A stretch of 64,000 nt of DNA, from the NCBI GenBank assembly GCA_018669005.1, contig JABJAL010000097.1, positions 44,415 to 108,414 on the forward strand, in the 5' to 3' direction. Every line of letters starts with the position of its first letter. The first letter of the stretch is position 1. The notes beneath the pieces were generated by a model. The model was given only the letters and a program-made list of their open reading frames with translations, was not told the origin of the DNA and did no database searches. The position numbers and the translations under genes were made by a program. This document shows, in pieces, positions 35,286-43,450 of the stretch. The DNA is from Nitrospinaceae bacterium (GTDB lineage: Bacteria; UBA8248).

Positions 35286-36473
35286 ATGAGCGAGAATGAT
35301 TATCCCAAATTTTCAGATAATGAGATGAGCCGCCGGCGGGATTTGGCAATAAAATTAATGGAAGATGAAGGTCTTGACGCGATTCTCCTTTACGGATTTA
35401 GCGGATCGAACCGAAATGCCCAGGCCAACATTTTCTGGCTCACGGGCTATCGCGATTTCAACCACGCCTACCTGATTTTCCCAAAAGAGGGCGAACCTTC
35501 TCTGTTTGTCGGCCTCTACAACCATCTGCATAACGCCAAAGGCATCGCCTCGATAGAGGATGTGCGCCACGGGGGCTACGGCAACCCCGAACTCATGTCC
35601 AATCAGCTCGACGCCCTTGGGTTGGGCGCGGGCCGCATCGGGCTCGCGGGCATCAACCCGCGCTTCAACAGCCTGATTCCTTTTGAGCACATGGACTATC
35701 TAAAGGATCGTTTTCCCGAGGTGGAATGGGTGAACGTCTCGGCAAAATTCCGTGACCTTCGCGTCGTCAAGAGCACCGAGGAAATCGAATGGCTGCGCGA
35801 GGCCGCCCGGCTGACCGACCTGTCGATGACGGCATGTGAGGAATATGCCCGGCCAGGCATCTCCGAGATCGAGCTGGCGGGCCGCCTCTCGGCTGCCTTC
35901 CGCATCGAGGGGGGCGAGCAGATGGTTCACTTCGTCACCGCGACGCCGATGGCGGCGCCCGAAACCCCGCTTCCCTGGCAGAATCCCCGACAACGAAAGC
36001 TTGAAAAGGGCGATATCGTTTTGACCGAAATCAGCGCGGCCTATAACGGCTACGCCGCCCAGGTCCTTAGGCCCTTCACCGTTGGAGCGGATCCGACACC
36101 ACCCTACCAGGCGCTCTTTGATGCGGCGATGGCATGTTTCGAGGGCGCGGCCAAGGCGATGAAGGCGGGTGCGCCTGTCGGCGACATACTCGACGCGGTG
36201 GAAGTCATCCCCGAGCGGGGCTTTAAAATCTATGATTCGATCGCCCACGGCTTCGGGGTGGACCTGGTGCAACCCTCGATCGGAATTCGAGGCTCAGGCT
36301 ACGCCCCGCCGCCGGCAGATTTTTGCTACGAGGAAAATATGGTGATGGTGATTCAGCCCAACCCGATGGACGATGAGGGCCACGGCCTCCAGATTGGGGA
36401 TCTGGGAATTGTCACCAAAACCGGCTTCGAGACGCTGCACACCTACCCGATGGCATTCCCCCGGTGCGGTTGA
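35286..36473 (+). CDS. M24 (creatinase/aminopeptidase P fold) protein lacking the metal ligands
   Basis: 395 residues: creatinase-type N-domain (about 15-150) and pita-bread C-domain (about 165-390). In metal-dependent M24 peptidases five ligands are D, D, H, E, E. Here the positions read E248 (TEISAAYNG), Q259 (AAQVLRP), H321 (IAHGFGVD), Q357 (VIQPNP) and G371 (QIGDLG), so only the His and a conservative Glu remain. Creatinase is the known precedent of a non-metal member. It therefore probably acts as a C-N hydrolase on a small substrate, or is inactive, rather than as a peptidase. It stands alone. Confidence 0.85.
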   Translation: MSENDYPKFSDNEMSRRRDLAIKLMEDEGLDAILLYGFSGSNRNAQANIFWLTGYRDFNHAYLIFPKEGEPSLFVGLYNHLHNAKGIASIEDVRHGGYGNPELMSNQLDALGLGAGRIGLAGINPRFNSLIPFEHMDYLKDRFPEVEWVNVSAKFRDLRVVKSTEEIEWLREAARLTDLSMTACEEYARPGISEIELAGRLSAAFRIEGGEQMVHFVTATPMAAPETPLPWQNPRQRKLEKGDIVLTEISAAYNGYAAQVLRPFTVGADPTPPYQALFDAAMACFEGAAKAMKAGAPVGDILDAVEVIPERGFKIYDSIAHGFGVDLVQPSIGIRGSGYAPPPADFCYEENMVMVIQPNPMDDEGHGLQIGDLGIVTKTGFETLHTYPMAFPRCG

Positions 36474-36609
36474 GGAGTTGATAATTGTGCCTTGACCCCA
36501 CCGGCCTATATTGAGGTAAAATAGGTTATTCATCTCGGCTAAACAGACAAAAAGGAGCGCACCCAGCTCTTTTTCGAATTCCTCTTCCCCTACGATGAGG
36601 TGTCTTGCC

Positions 36610-37641
36610 ATGGGAAACCGCACGCTGTCCCTGCTTATCATCGCCGTCCTTCTCGCTGGCGGAGGATTCCTCGCCTACCAGTCCCATGAAAGAAGTCTTG
36701 CCCTTGAGGCCGCCAATAGCACGCTCGCCTCAAGCAAGGCCGCTCTTAACCGCGAGCGCGGGTCCACCGTACAACTAAAGGCAAAACTATCGAGCACCAC
36801 TACACGTCTCGCCGAGGTCGAAAAAACACACAACGCGGCCCTCGCCAATGAACGCGAGGCAGGAAAACAGGCCACAGAAGCACTGGGGAAAAAAGTCGCT
36901 GATCTTGAGCAGGAAAAAAAAGCTGCGCTGGCCGAGATAAACTCGACACTTCTCGAAACGAGAAAAGAGCACGACGCGCTCAAGGAAAAATCAAAAAAGA
37001 GCGAAAAGGTGCTGGCTGAGCTCAGAGACGCCCTCGCCGGGACATCCTCCTCGGCGGCCGAAAACCGCCGGACACTTACCCGAACGCGTCAACTTCTCGC
37101 CACGGCAGAGGAAAAGCGCCGTGCTACGCTGGCGCGAGCCAAGAGCGTCTCTCAAAAAGCGCAAGAGGAAGCCAAGAGGGCGCAAATGCTTGAGGCCTCG
37201 CTCGCCGAACTAACGCGCAAGTACAATAACCAGATCATCTCCCTTCACAAGACAAAGGAAACGCTCCAAATCCAAATTGTCGATAAACTTCTGTTCGACA
37301 TGGGGAGCGCCGAGCTAAGGGATGCGGGGCTTGAGGCCCTCGACCGCATTGCCTCTGCTCTCAAGAACCAGCGAAATCGGAATATCCGCGTTGAGGGCCA
37401 TACCGATAACCTGCCCATCCGGGGCGGCCTCGCCCGCCGCTACCCATCGAACTGGGAGCTATCCGCCGCCCGCGCCATTGCAGTCGTGCGGCGCCTTGAG
37501 GCCCAGGGCATAGCGCCCGCTCGTCTCTCGGCCACCGGATATGCCTTCCACCACCCCGTCGCCGACAACGCGACAGCGGAGGGCCGCGCCCGTAATCGCC
37601 GAATAGAAATCCTCATGAACCGCAAGCAAGGGAAAAACTAA
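36610..37641 (+). CDS. OmpA/MotB-type peptidoglycan-binding protein with coiled coil
   Basis: About 343 residues from the ATG at 36610 (GAGGTG 7 nt upstream). One N-terminal membrane helix (LSLLIIAVLLAGGGFLAYQS), then a long Lys/Glu/Ala-rich coiled coil (about 25-215), then an OmpA C-terminal domain: LLFDMGSAELRDAGLEAL, RVEGHTDNLPIRGG, NWELSAARAIAVVRRLEAQG, and RARNRRIEIL. The domain binds diaminopimelate in peptidoglycan. It probably spans from inner membrane to wall; no MotA or Tol-Pal partner is present. Confidence 0.9.
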   Translation: MGNRTLSLLIIAVLLAGGGFLAYQSHERSLALEAANSTLASSKAALNRERGSTVQLKAKLSSTTTRLAEVEKTHNAALANEREAGKQATEALGKKVADLEQEKKAALAEINSTLLETRKEHDALKEKSKKSEKVLAELRDALAGTSSSAAENRRTLTRTRQLLATAEEKRRATLARAKSVSQKAQEEAKRAQMLEASLAELTRKYNNQIISLHKTKETLQIQIVDKLLFDMGSAELRDAGLEALDRIASALKNQRNRNIRVEGHTDNLPIRGGLARRYPSNWELSAARAIAVVRRLEAQGIAPARLSATGYAFHHPVADNATAEGRARNRRIEILMNRKQGKN

Positions 37642-37726
37642 AGAGGGGCCCCGCCGTTTTGAGCGTAGGGAAAAATCATCAAGACTGCGCCAGATGTATT
37701 CTGAGGTAGGTAGTCACACGGGCCTA

Positions 37727-38932
37727 TCAGGCCCCCACTTTGGCGGCTCCGCGCACCTCCTTGGGCAAAGCAAGTGAAATGACAAACTCAAGCGCCGCGA
37801 CGGCCGCCAGTAGCCCCAGTGCAAACTCAAGACCCCATATGTCGCCAATGGCACCAGTGGCAGCAAGAGTCCCGCCCGAGATGAACCAGTTGCCTCCCTG
37901 CATGATTCCCGCAGCAAGAGCCGGACTGCCCGGCATGAGTTCCTGGGCATAGGCCATGCGCACCCCCATGGCAGCGTGGGTGAATACACCGAGCGGAGGG
38001 ATGAGGGCAAACTGAAAAATACCCTCGGCGCGCAAGAAAAGTAGGACCAACGGAGCGACAGCCGCCGCCGAAAGAACGATGACCGTCTTTCTTCCGAAGC
38101 GATCCGAGAGCCAGCCGCCAACGATGCCGCCCGATGCGCCTGAGACAAGCAACAAGGTGAGCGCCCCGCCTCCCTCCCAGAGCGCCCCTCCCTTGGCCGC
38201 AAAATAAAGGGGCAAAAAACCGTAGAGATTGACCATCACCATGTTCCTGCAAATTGTCGTGACGTAAAGAATCACCAGGGGCCGCCAATTTTCTCGGTGG
38301 AATTTCGAGGGGGCTTTTTCGCTCGGAGGGGCCTCCTGCCTGGTGGGCCTGGGTGCGAACCGGGCGAGCGCCGCCGCCGAAAGCGCATAAAAGCTCACAG
38401 CGAAGACCAGGCCACGAAGCCCCAGCAACGAGACGAGCGTGAGCGCGATAATAGGGCCCATGGCATGCCCGATACGTCCGGCGGCAACATAGATAGACAT
38501 CACGAGCCCGCGCCTGCCAGCCGATATGTCGCGAGCCATCGAGGCAGCCGCAGGGTGGTAGCAAGCGGCGCCCAGGGCGCCTACCGAGAGCATGGCAGTC
38601 AAGCTCCAAAATCCCGAGGCAAACCCAATAATGGTTCTCGAGATTCCGACAATGAGCGGGGTGGAAAGGAGCCACCACCGACTCGGGTGGCGGTCGGTCA
38701 GCCAGCCAAACAAAGTCTGGGGAAGCGAGCCCGCGAACGAGCGAATCGTCATGATGAGCCCAATGGCGGTCAGGGTAAGACCAAATTCTTTTGCGATGAG
38801 CGGAGCCAGGGGTGCAAAGAAAGCACCCGACATGTCGTTGATGGCATGAGAGAATATCAGGGTGGCAAACGCGGTTTTCTTGAAATCCGGGGAAGCGGAA
38901 GCCTCCCCGGCCTCTGGATTATCGTTAGACAA
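37727..38932 (-). CDS. Major facilitator superfamily transporter (Fsr-like)
   Basis: About 401 residues, 12 hydrophobic helices. HAINDMSGAFFAPLAPLIAK resembles the first helix of the fosmidomycin-resistance-type branch; GWLTDRHPSRWWL and GGWLSDRFGRKTV are the MFS loop 2-3 motif in each half. A TTG at 38932 with GGAGG 5 nt upstream is taken as start; a GTG at 38944 is the alternative but has no ribosome site. Probable efflux of a small molecule; the compound is unknown. It converges on the OmpA-like gene. Confidence 0.87.
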   Translation of the reverse strand: MSNDNPEAGEASASPDFKKTAFATLIFSHAINDMSGAFFAPLAPLIAKEFGLTLTAIGLIMTIRSFAGSLPQTLFGWLTDRHPSRWWLLSTPLIVGISRTIIGFASGFWSLTAMLSVGALGAACYHPAAASMARDISAGRRGLVMSIYVAAGRIGHAMGPIIALTLVSLLGLRGLVFAVSFYALSAAALARFAPRPTRQEAPPSEKAPSKFHRENWRPLVILYVTTICRNMVMVNLYGFLPLYFAAKGGALWEGGGALTLLLVSGASGGIVGGWLSDRFGRKTVIVLSAAAVAPLVLLFLRAEGIFQFALIPPLGVFTHAAMGVRMAYAQELMPGSPALAAGIMQGGNWFISGGTLAATGAIGDIWGLEFALGLLAAVAALEFVISLALPKEVRGAAKVGA

Positions 38933-39024
38933 AAACGCCTCCACCCGGCGGCGATTCCGCGCGCAGGGATAGACAATTATTCCGGGCCCTAAAGAACCAT
39001 TATCTCAGATGCACCCCGCCACCG

Positions 39025-40389
39025 CTAGACCGCGCCGTAGGCCACCATGGCATCTGCCACCTTGACGAAGCCCGCGATGTTAGCGCCTTTAACGTAGTTG
39101 ATGTAGCCGCCGCCCTCCTCGCCATAGGTCACACATTTCTCGTGAATGCTCTTCATGATGTCCTTGAGACGGTTATCAACCTCCTCTCGCGACCAGGAGA
39201 TACGAAGCGAGTTCTGACTCTGCTCAAGACCCGAGACGGCGACCCCACCAGCGTTCGATGCCTTGCTTGGCCCATAGATTATCTTTGCGTTCATGAAGGC
39301 ATGCACACCGTCTAGTTCAGTCGGCATGTTGGCGCCCTCGGCAACGCCCATGACACCGTTGGCAACAAGCGCCTTGGCCTGCTCTGCGTTAATTTCATTC
39401 TGTGTGGCGCAGGGGAAGGCCAGGTTACATGGCACATTCCAGGGGCGCTCGCCTTCGTGGTAGGTGCAACCAAATTTTTCGGCATACTCCGAAATACGCC
39501 CGCGGCGAACCTCCTTGAGATCTTTGAGCCATTCGAGCTTTTCGCCGTCAATTCCCGCTGGGTCGTGGATAAACCCACCCGAATCCGAGGCCGTAAGCAC
39601 CCGGGCACCAAGCTGGTTAAGCTTGTCGATGGTATAGAGGGCAACATTGCCCGAGCCAGAGACGACAGCAGATTTTCCCTCTAACGAGTCTCCCCTGGCA
39701 CCGAGCATATTCTCCATAAAATACACGCAGCCAAAACCCGTCGCCTCGGTGCGCACGAGGCTGCCGCCAAAGGCAAGGCCCTTGCCGGTGAGGATGCCCG
39801 TGAAGCGATTGGCGAGCCGCTTGTACTGGCCAAACAGAAAACTTATTTCGCGGGCGCCAACGCCTATATCGCCTGCTGGAACATCGGTATCCTCACCAAT
39901 ATGGCGAAAGAGTTCGATCATTAACGACTGACAAAAGCGCATTACCTCGGCGTCGCTCTTGCCCTTGGGGTTAAAATTCGAGCCGCCCTTGCCGCCGCCC
40001 ATGGGCAGCGTCGTCAGGCTGTTTTTTAGGACCTGCTCAAACCCCAGGAATTTAAGAACGCTGAGCGTCACCGAGGGATGAAAGCGCATCCCCCCCTTAT
40101 AGGGGCCTATCGAGTTGTTGAACTGCACCCGCCAGGCGCGGTTCACCCGAAAATTCCCCTCATCATCCTCCCAAGTAACGCGAAAAATAACGATTCGGTC
40201 CGGTTCGGTCATTCGCTCTAGAATCTGAGCCTTTCTATATTCGGGATGCTCAAGCGTAAAAGGGATAATCGTGTTGGCCACTTCCTGAACTGCCTGGTGG
40301 AATTCAGGCTCCCCCGGATTCCGCTTGATTAGCCCATTCATGAATTTGTCAATTTCTTGATTGCTTTGAGTCTCTGCGGCAGCGGTCAT
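39025..40389 (-). CDS. gdhA: NADP-type glutamate dehydrogenase
   Basis: 454 residues, standard for the hexameric bacterial GdhA. LPMGGGKGGSNFNPKGKSD contains the substrate-binding lysines, followed by GEDTDVPAGDIGVGAREISF and GSGNVALYTIDKLNQLGARV in the nucleotide domain. It interconverts 2-oxoglutarate plus ammonium and glutamate. It lies 74 nt behind the cytochrome cluster on the same strand, so read-through from that operon is possible, though it more likely has its own promoter. Confidence 0.95.
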   Translation of the reverse strand: MTAAAETQSNQEIDKFMNGLIKRNPGEPEFHQAVQEVANTIIPFTLEHPEYRKAQILERMTEPDRIVIFRVTWEDDEGNFRVNRAWRVQFNNSIGPYKGGMRFHPSVTLSVLKFLGFEQVLKNSLTTLPMGGGKGGSNFNPKGKSDAEVMRFCQSLMIELFRHIGEDTDVPAGDIGVGAREISFLFGQYKRLANRFTGILTGKGLAFGGSLVRTEATGFGCVYFMENMLGARGDSLEGKSAVVSGSGNVALYTIDKLNQLGARVLTASDSGGFIHDPAGIDGEKLEWLKDLKEVRRGRISEYAEKFGCTYHEGERPWNVPCNLAFPCATQNEINAEQAKALVANGVMGVAEGANMPTELDGVHAFMNAKIIYGPSKASNAGGVAVSGLEQSQNSLRISWSREEVDNRLKDIMKSIHEKCVTYGEEGGGYINYVKGANIAGFVKVADAMVAYGAV

Positions 40390-40463
40390 CAGGCGCTCCT
40401 TATTTTATTTTAGTAAACCACTCAAAAAATTTCAGAACTCAAGAAAATCAAGCGCCCTGCTCT

Positions 40464-42584
40464 TTATTTTCGGGCAGTGCCCGGCGCCTTCGGCATGTGC
40501 ATGGGTGCGCTGGCGAGTGCGTACCGTACCTCGCCGATGTGATAGTTGTGGCAAGTGAGGCATTTATCCGAAGCCCCGTTCTTCGTGTGACACGAGGCGC
40601 ACACGGCCTTCTCGACGGGCTGGAAGTTACTCGCAAAAGCACTGGGATTAAAGTCCTTGAAACCTTCGAGGTACTTCGCCTCAGGGTCGAGCCTGTGACA
40701 AGAGAGACAACCTTTCTCATCGAGAAGACTAAAATGCGGGGAATGGCGGTAGCGGGTAAAACTCCTGACATTCGATGCCGGACCCTTCGCCCGCCAGTTA
40801 ATTCTCAAGGCCTTTTCCCCCGCTTTGTCGATGCTATGGCACTTGACGCAATAGCCGGGTGATTTTTTCCCGGTAAGCGTCTTGAAAATATCCTCGCGCG
40901 CGCCGCCTCCAGCCGCACCACTGGCGGTCAAATCCATCCACCCGCGCATAAAGCGATCCTCATGGCCCGAGGGTCGGTAGTGAAGGGTAAAATCCTGCTC
41001 GTACCACCCACCCACAACACTTACTTCCTCAGGCGAGGGAAGCTCCACCTCTTCCTTTTCCTCGGGCTCTTTTTCTTCACCTTCCTTTTCTTTTTTAGGC
41101 GGTTCTCCATCCTTGTGCCGCTCAATTTCGCCAACGAGATTCGGGAACCAAGTGGCCATCACTCCCCGCATCACCCCAACGGGAAGCTGCGCGCTCAGGC
41201 GAGATAGCTCGGCAGCGCCAAGCGGGCGAGCCAACGATTTTTCAAGCCTTGCTTTGAGCGCCTTCTGGCCCTCGGCGGCAACTTCGTAAACAAGCCTCTT
41301 AACTGCCCAGGCGAGTTGACCTGCCGCCACCCTCAAACTTTTGTCAGCTTTTTCAAGGTCGAGAAGGTCCGCATCATCAAGCGCCGCCTCGGCTTTTTTG
41401 AATTCAGGATCCGCCAAGAGCAAAAGCTTGAGAAATGGCGTCAACCCTTCTCCTTCGGCGTCCCGAGGCCAATACCCCACATCGACCCCGGCCTTCTTTA
41501 GCCCTTCGGCATCGAGCCCTGGCAGGGTGATGAATGGAATTCCCTTGGCGCCAGCGCTGCCTTGGCCGAGAAGCTGGCCCTCATGACATGCAGCGCAGGT
41601 CCTCTCGAACTGTCTGGTTTTCATATACGTGCCAGACGGATCGGGAAGATGGCAGCTCTTACAACTCTTGGGTGCGCTGTCCTTGGCATCGCCACGAAAA
41701 TGTTTATTAAGATGAGAGGCATGGTCGAACACCAGCCTTGTTCGTCGATTATAGGGAAAGCTCTTAAACTCGGGATGATCGGCACCCAGGCTCGTAAAAC
41801 GAGTAGCGTGGCAAGACTGGCAGCGCCGGGCATTCATGTCGGTCAAATCCGCGCTCCTACCTTGATGTTCCTGGTGGCAGGTAGCACAGGCGACGGTGCT
41901 GTTCGGCCCTTGTTCTCCTCTTAGACCGAGCGAATCGGCCAGGAACATATTGATCAAATCCGGCTCAGCTTTGCCTTTTTGAACAATGCGCTTGTTGATC
42001 ACGGCAAGCGATTGAGGAGAAAGGCCGTGCGGGGAGCCACTATTTTCACCAAGAATATGGCATGAAATGCACAGCCGACTATCCTTAGCGCCTGAATGCG
42101 ATTTGAACGCGGCGGCAAGCCACCCCGCCGGGCCGCCCTCGAAAGTGGAATGGCAATTCCCGCAGGATGAAACCGCTGTCTGATGCTGAGAGGTCAGGGT
42201 GCCGGGCGAAATAAATTCGGGGCCGACAGGCCCGGCGATGAATAGCAGCATGAGCCCCAGCACCAGGAGCGCCGCCCACCGGGAAACCGCGCCGCGCCGC
42301 GCCCGAATGCTTTTTACAGGCTGGCAGGGTGGCACCGGATTACAGCAACTACCGTCGGGCATTGGACCCATGGCGCACCTGCCACCGAACTCTTTTGCCC
42401 GCGCACAGGACCAGCGGTCCCCTTTTTTAATGGGTGTGCATTCGTACCGAGCAATACACAGCCCCCCACCGTCCGGGCCGACAGGACAGGCCTTTCCTTC
42501 GGCAGCCCAGCCACAAACCCATTTCTGATTGGGCCGGTCATATTTTGACCGATCAAATTTAAAATCCTGAAACCTAAAAATCAT
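40464..42584 (-). CDS. Decahaem c-type cytochrome with cytoplasmic cysteine-rich head
   Basis: About 706 residues. The start at 42584 overlaps the upstream stop as ATGA. The first ~95 residues contain nine Cys (VCGW, KACPVGP, LCIARYEC, WSCAR, GRCAMGP, SCCNP, PPCQP). A basic stretch RARRGAVSR and a single helix AALLVLGLMLLFIAGP then place the rest in the periplasm. Ten CxxCH haem sites follow: CGNCH, CISCH, CATCH, CQSCH, CKSCH, CAACH, CVKCH, CLSCH, CASCH, CLTCH. A Glu/Lys-rich linker lies before the seventh. Likely carries electrons from the membrane partner to periplasmic carriers. The head resembles no domain I can name. Confidence 0.9.
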   Translation of the reverse strand: MIFRFQDFKFDRSKYDRPNQKWVCGWAAEGKACPVGPDGGGLCIARYECTPIKKGDRWSCARAKEFGGRCAMGPMPDGSCCNPVPPCQPVKSIRARRGAVSRWAALLVLGLMLLFIAGPVGPEFISPGTLTSQHQTAVSSCGNCHSTFEGGPAGWLAAAFKSHSGAKDSRLCISCHILGENSGSPHGLSPQSLAVINKRIVQKGKAEPDLINMFLADSLGLRGEQGPNSTVACATCHQEHQGRSADLTDMNARRCQSCHATRFTSLGADHPEFKSFPYNRRTRLVFDHASHLNKHFRGDAKDSAPKSCKSCHLPDPSGTYMKTRQFERTCAACHEGQLLGQGSAGAKGIPFITLPGLDAEGLKKAGVDVGYWPRDAEGEGLTPFLKLLLLADPEFKKAEAALDDADLLDLEKADKSLRVAAGQLAWAVKRLVYEVAAEGQKALKARLEKSLARPLGAAELSRLSAQLPVGVMRGVMATWFPNLVGEIERHKDGEPPKKEKEGEEKEPEEKEEVELPSPEEVSVVGGWYEQDFTLHYRPSGHEDRFMRGWMDLTASGAAGGGAREDIFKTLTGKKSPGYCVKCHSIDKAGEKALRINWRAKGPASNVRSFTRYRHSPHFSLLDEKGCLSCHRLDPEAKYLEGFKDFNPSAFASNFQPVEKAVCASCHTKNGASDKCLTCHNYHIGEVRYALASAPMHMPKAPGTARK

Positions 42585-43450
42585 GAGGCACCAACCGAAA
42601 ATGCATAAACAACGGCCACGTGCACGACCATCAAAATTAAAAGGCACCAAGTCAGGGGGATATGACAGAAAAGCCAGCGCTTCAACATTCCCTGAAGGGC
42701 ATATTGGTAATCCAACTGATGTTTAATTCGAATGAGCTCGGTCAGTTCGACGAGGATCTCCTGCTCTCCCTCACTCAGATATCTGCGAAGGACAAGCACA
42801 TCATTCAAGAGTGCATTGAGGGGTCGGCTCGACTCCATATTATGCAACCAAAAATTTCTCGGTCCTGCAAAGTAGACATGAAGTCTGTTGGCATAGAAAT
42901 CCGCGATGCTCGTGGACTTTGATTCTTCCCCAGAGCGAACCACGAGCGCTTCAACCTCCTCACGAACCTGGAGATAGAAAATTGGGAGGCGCTCGTAGAT
43001 CAACTCTTCCCCGAATTTCCTGTGTGACCTCTCACCCTCTACCACGTCTTCCCGATCATGCCGGGTGATACGCGGCGGATAGCCCCTCGAAATCCAGAAC
43101 CCCAAAACACCGCTCAGCATCACCGCTAGGTACAACATCGCCAGCAGAGATTCGACAACACCATTCGGAACGCGGAATTCAACATGAATCAAAAACAGAA
43201 AAACCGTGAACCACCCAACATACACATGAAATTGGAGCCAGGCGGCAGAAGAGCCAAGCGGAATGAAGGGCAACTTCTTACGAACGTTATAAGCCGCTAG
43301 GAACATAATCGCGGCCAAAAGCATCCACCCGCTCAGATACTGGGAACGAGACAAGGTAACGGAGTAGGCCTGATAAACAAACAACATGATGACCGAGGCA
43401 AACAGAAGCACAGAAAGACCGAAAAGGCGCCGAGTCGAGAAAGAGATCAT
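42581..43450 (-). CDS. Cytochrome b-like integral membrane protein
   Basis: About 289 residues, coupled to both neighbours by ATGA overlaps. Four or five membrane helices flank a hydrophilic central loop (about 130-240). Histidines sit in facing helices: LQFHVYVGWFTVFLFLIHVE in the first part and LFCHIPLTWCLLILMVVH at the end, two per helix, a pattern suited to two b haems. It probably passes electrons between the cytoplasmic Fe-S/cNMP protein encoded upstream and the decahaem protein encoded downstream. Confidence 0.8.
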   Translation of the reverse strand: MISFSTRRLFGLSVLLFASVIMLFVYQAYSVTLSRSQYLSGWMLLAAIMFLAAYNVRKKLPFIPLGSSAAWLQFHVYVGWFTVFLFLIHVEFRVPNGVVESLLAMLYLAVMLSGVLGFWISRGYPPRITRHDREDVVEGERSHRKFGEELIYERLPIFYLQVREEVEALVVRSGEESKSTSIADFYANRLHVYFAGPRNFWLHNMESSRPLNALLNDVLVLRRYLSEGEQEILVELTELIRIKHQLDYQYALQGMLKRWLFCHIPLTWCLLILMVVHVAVVYAFSVGAS

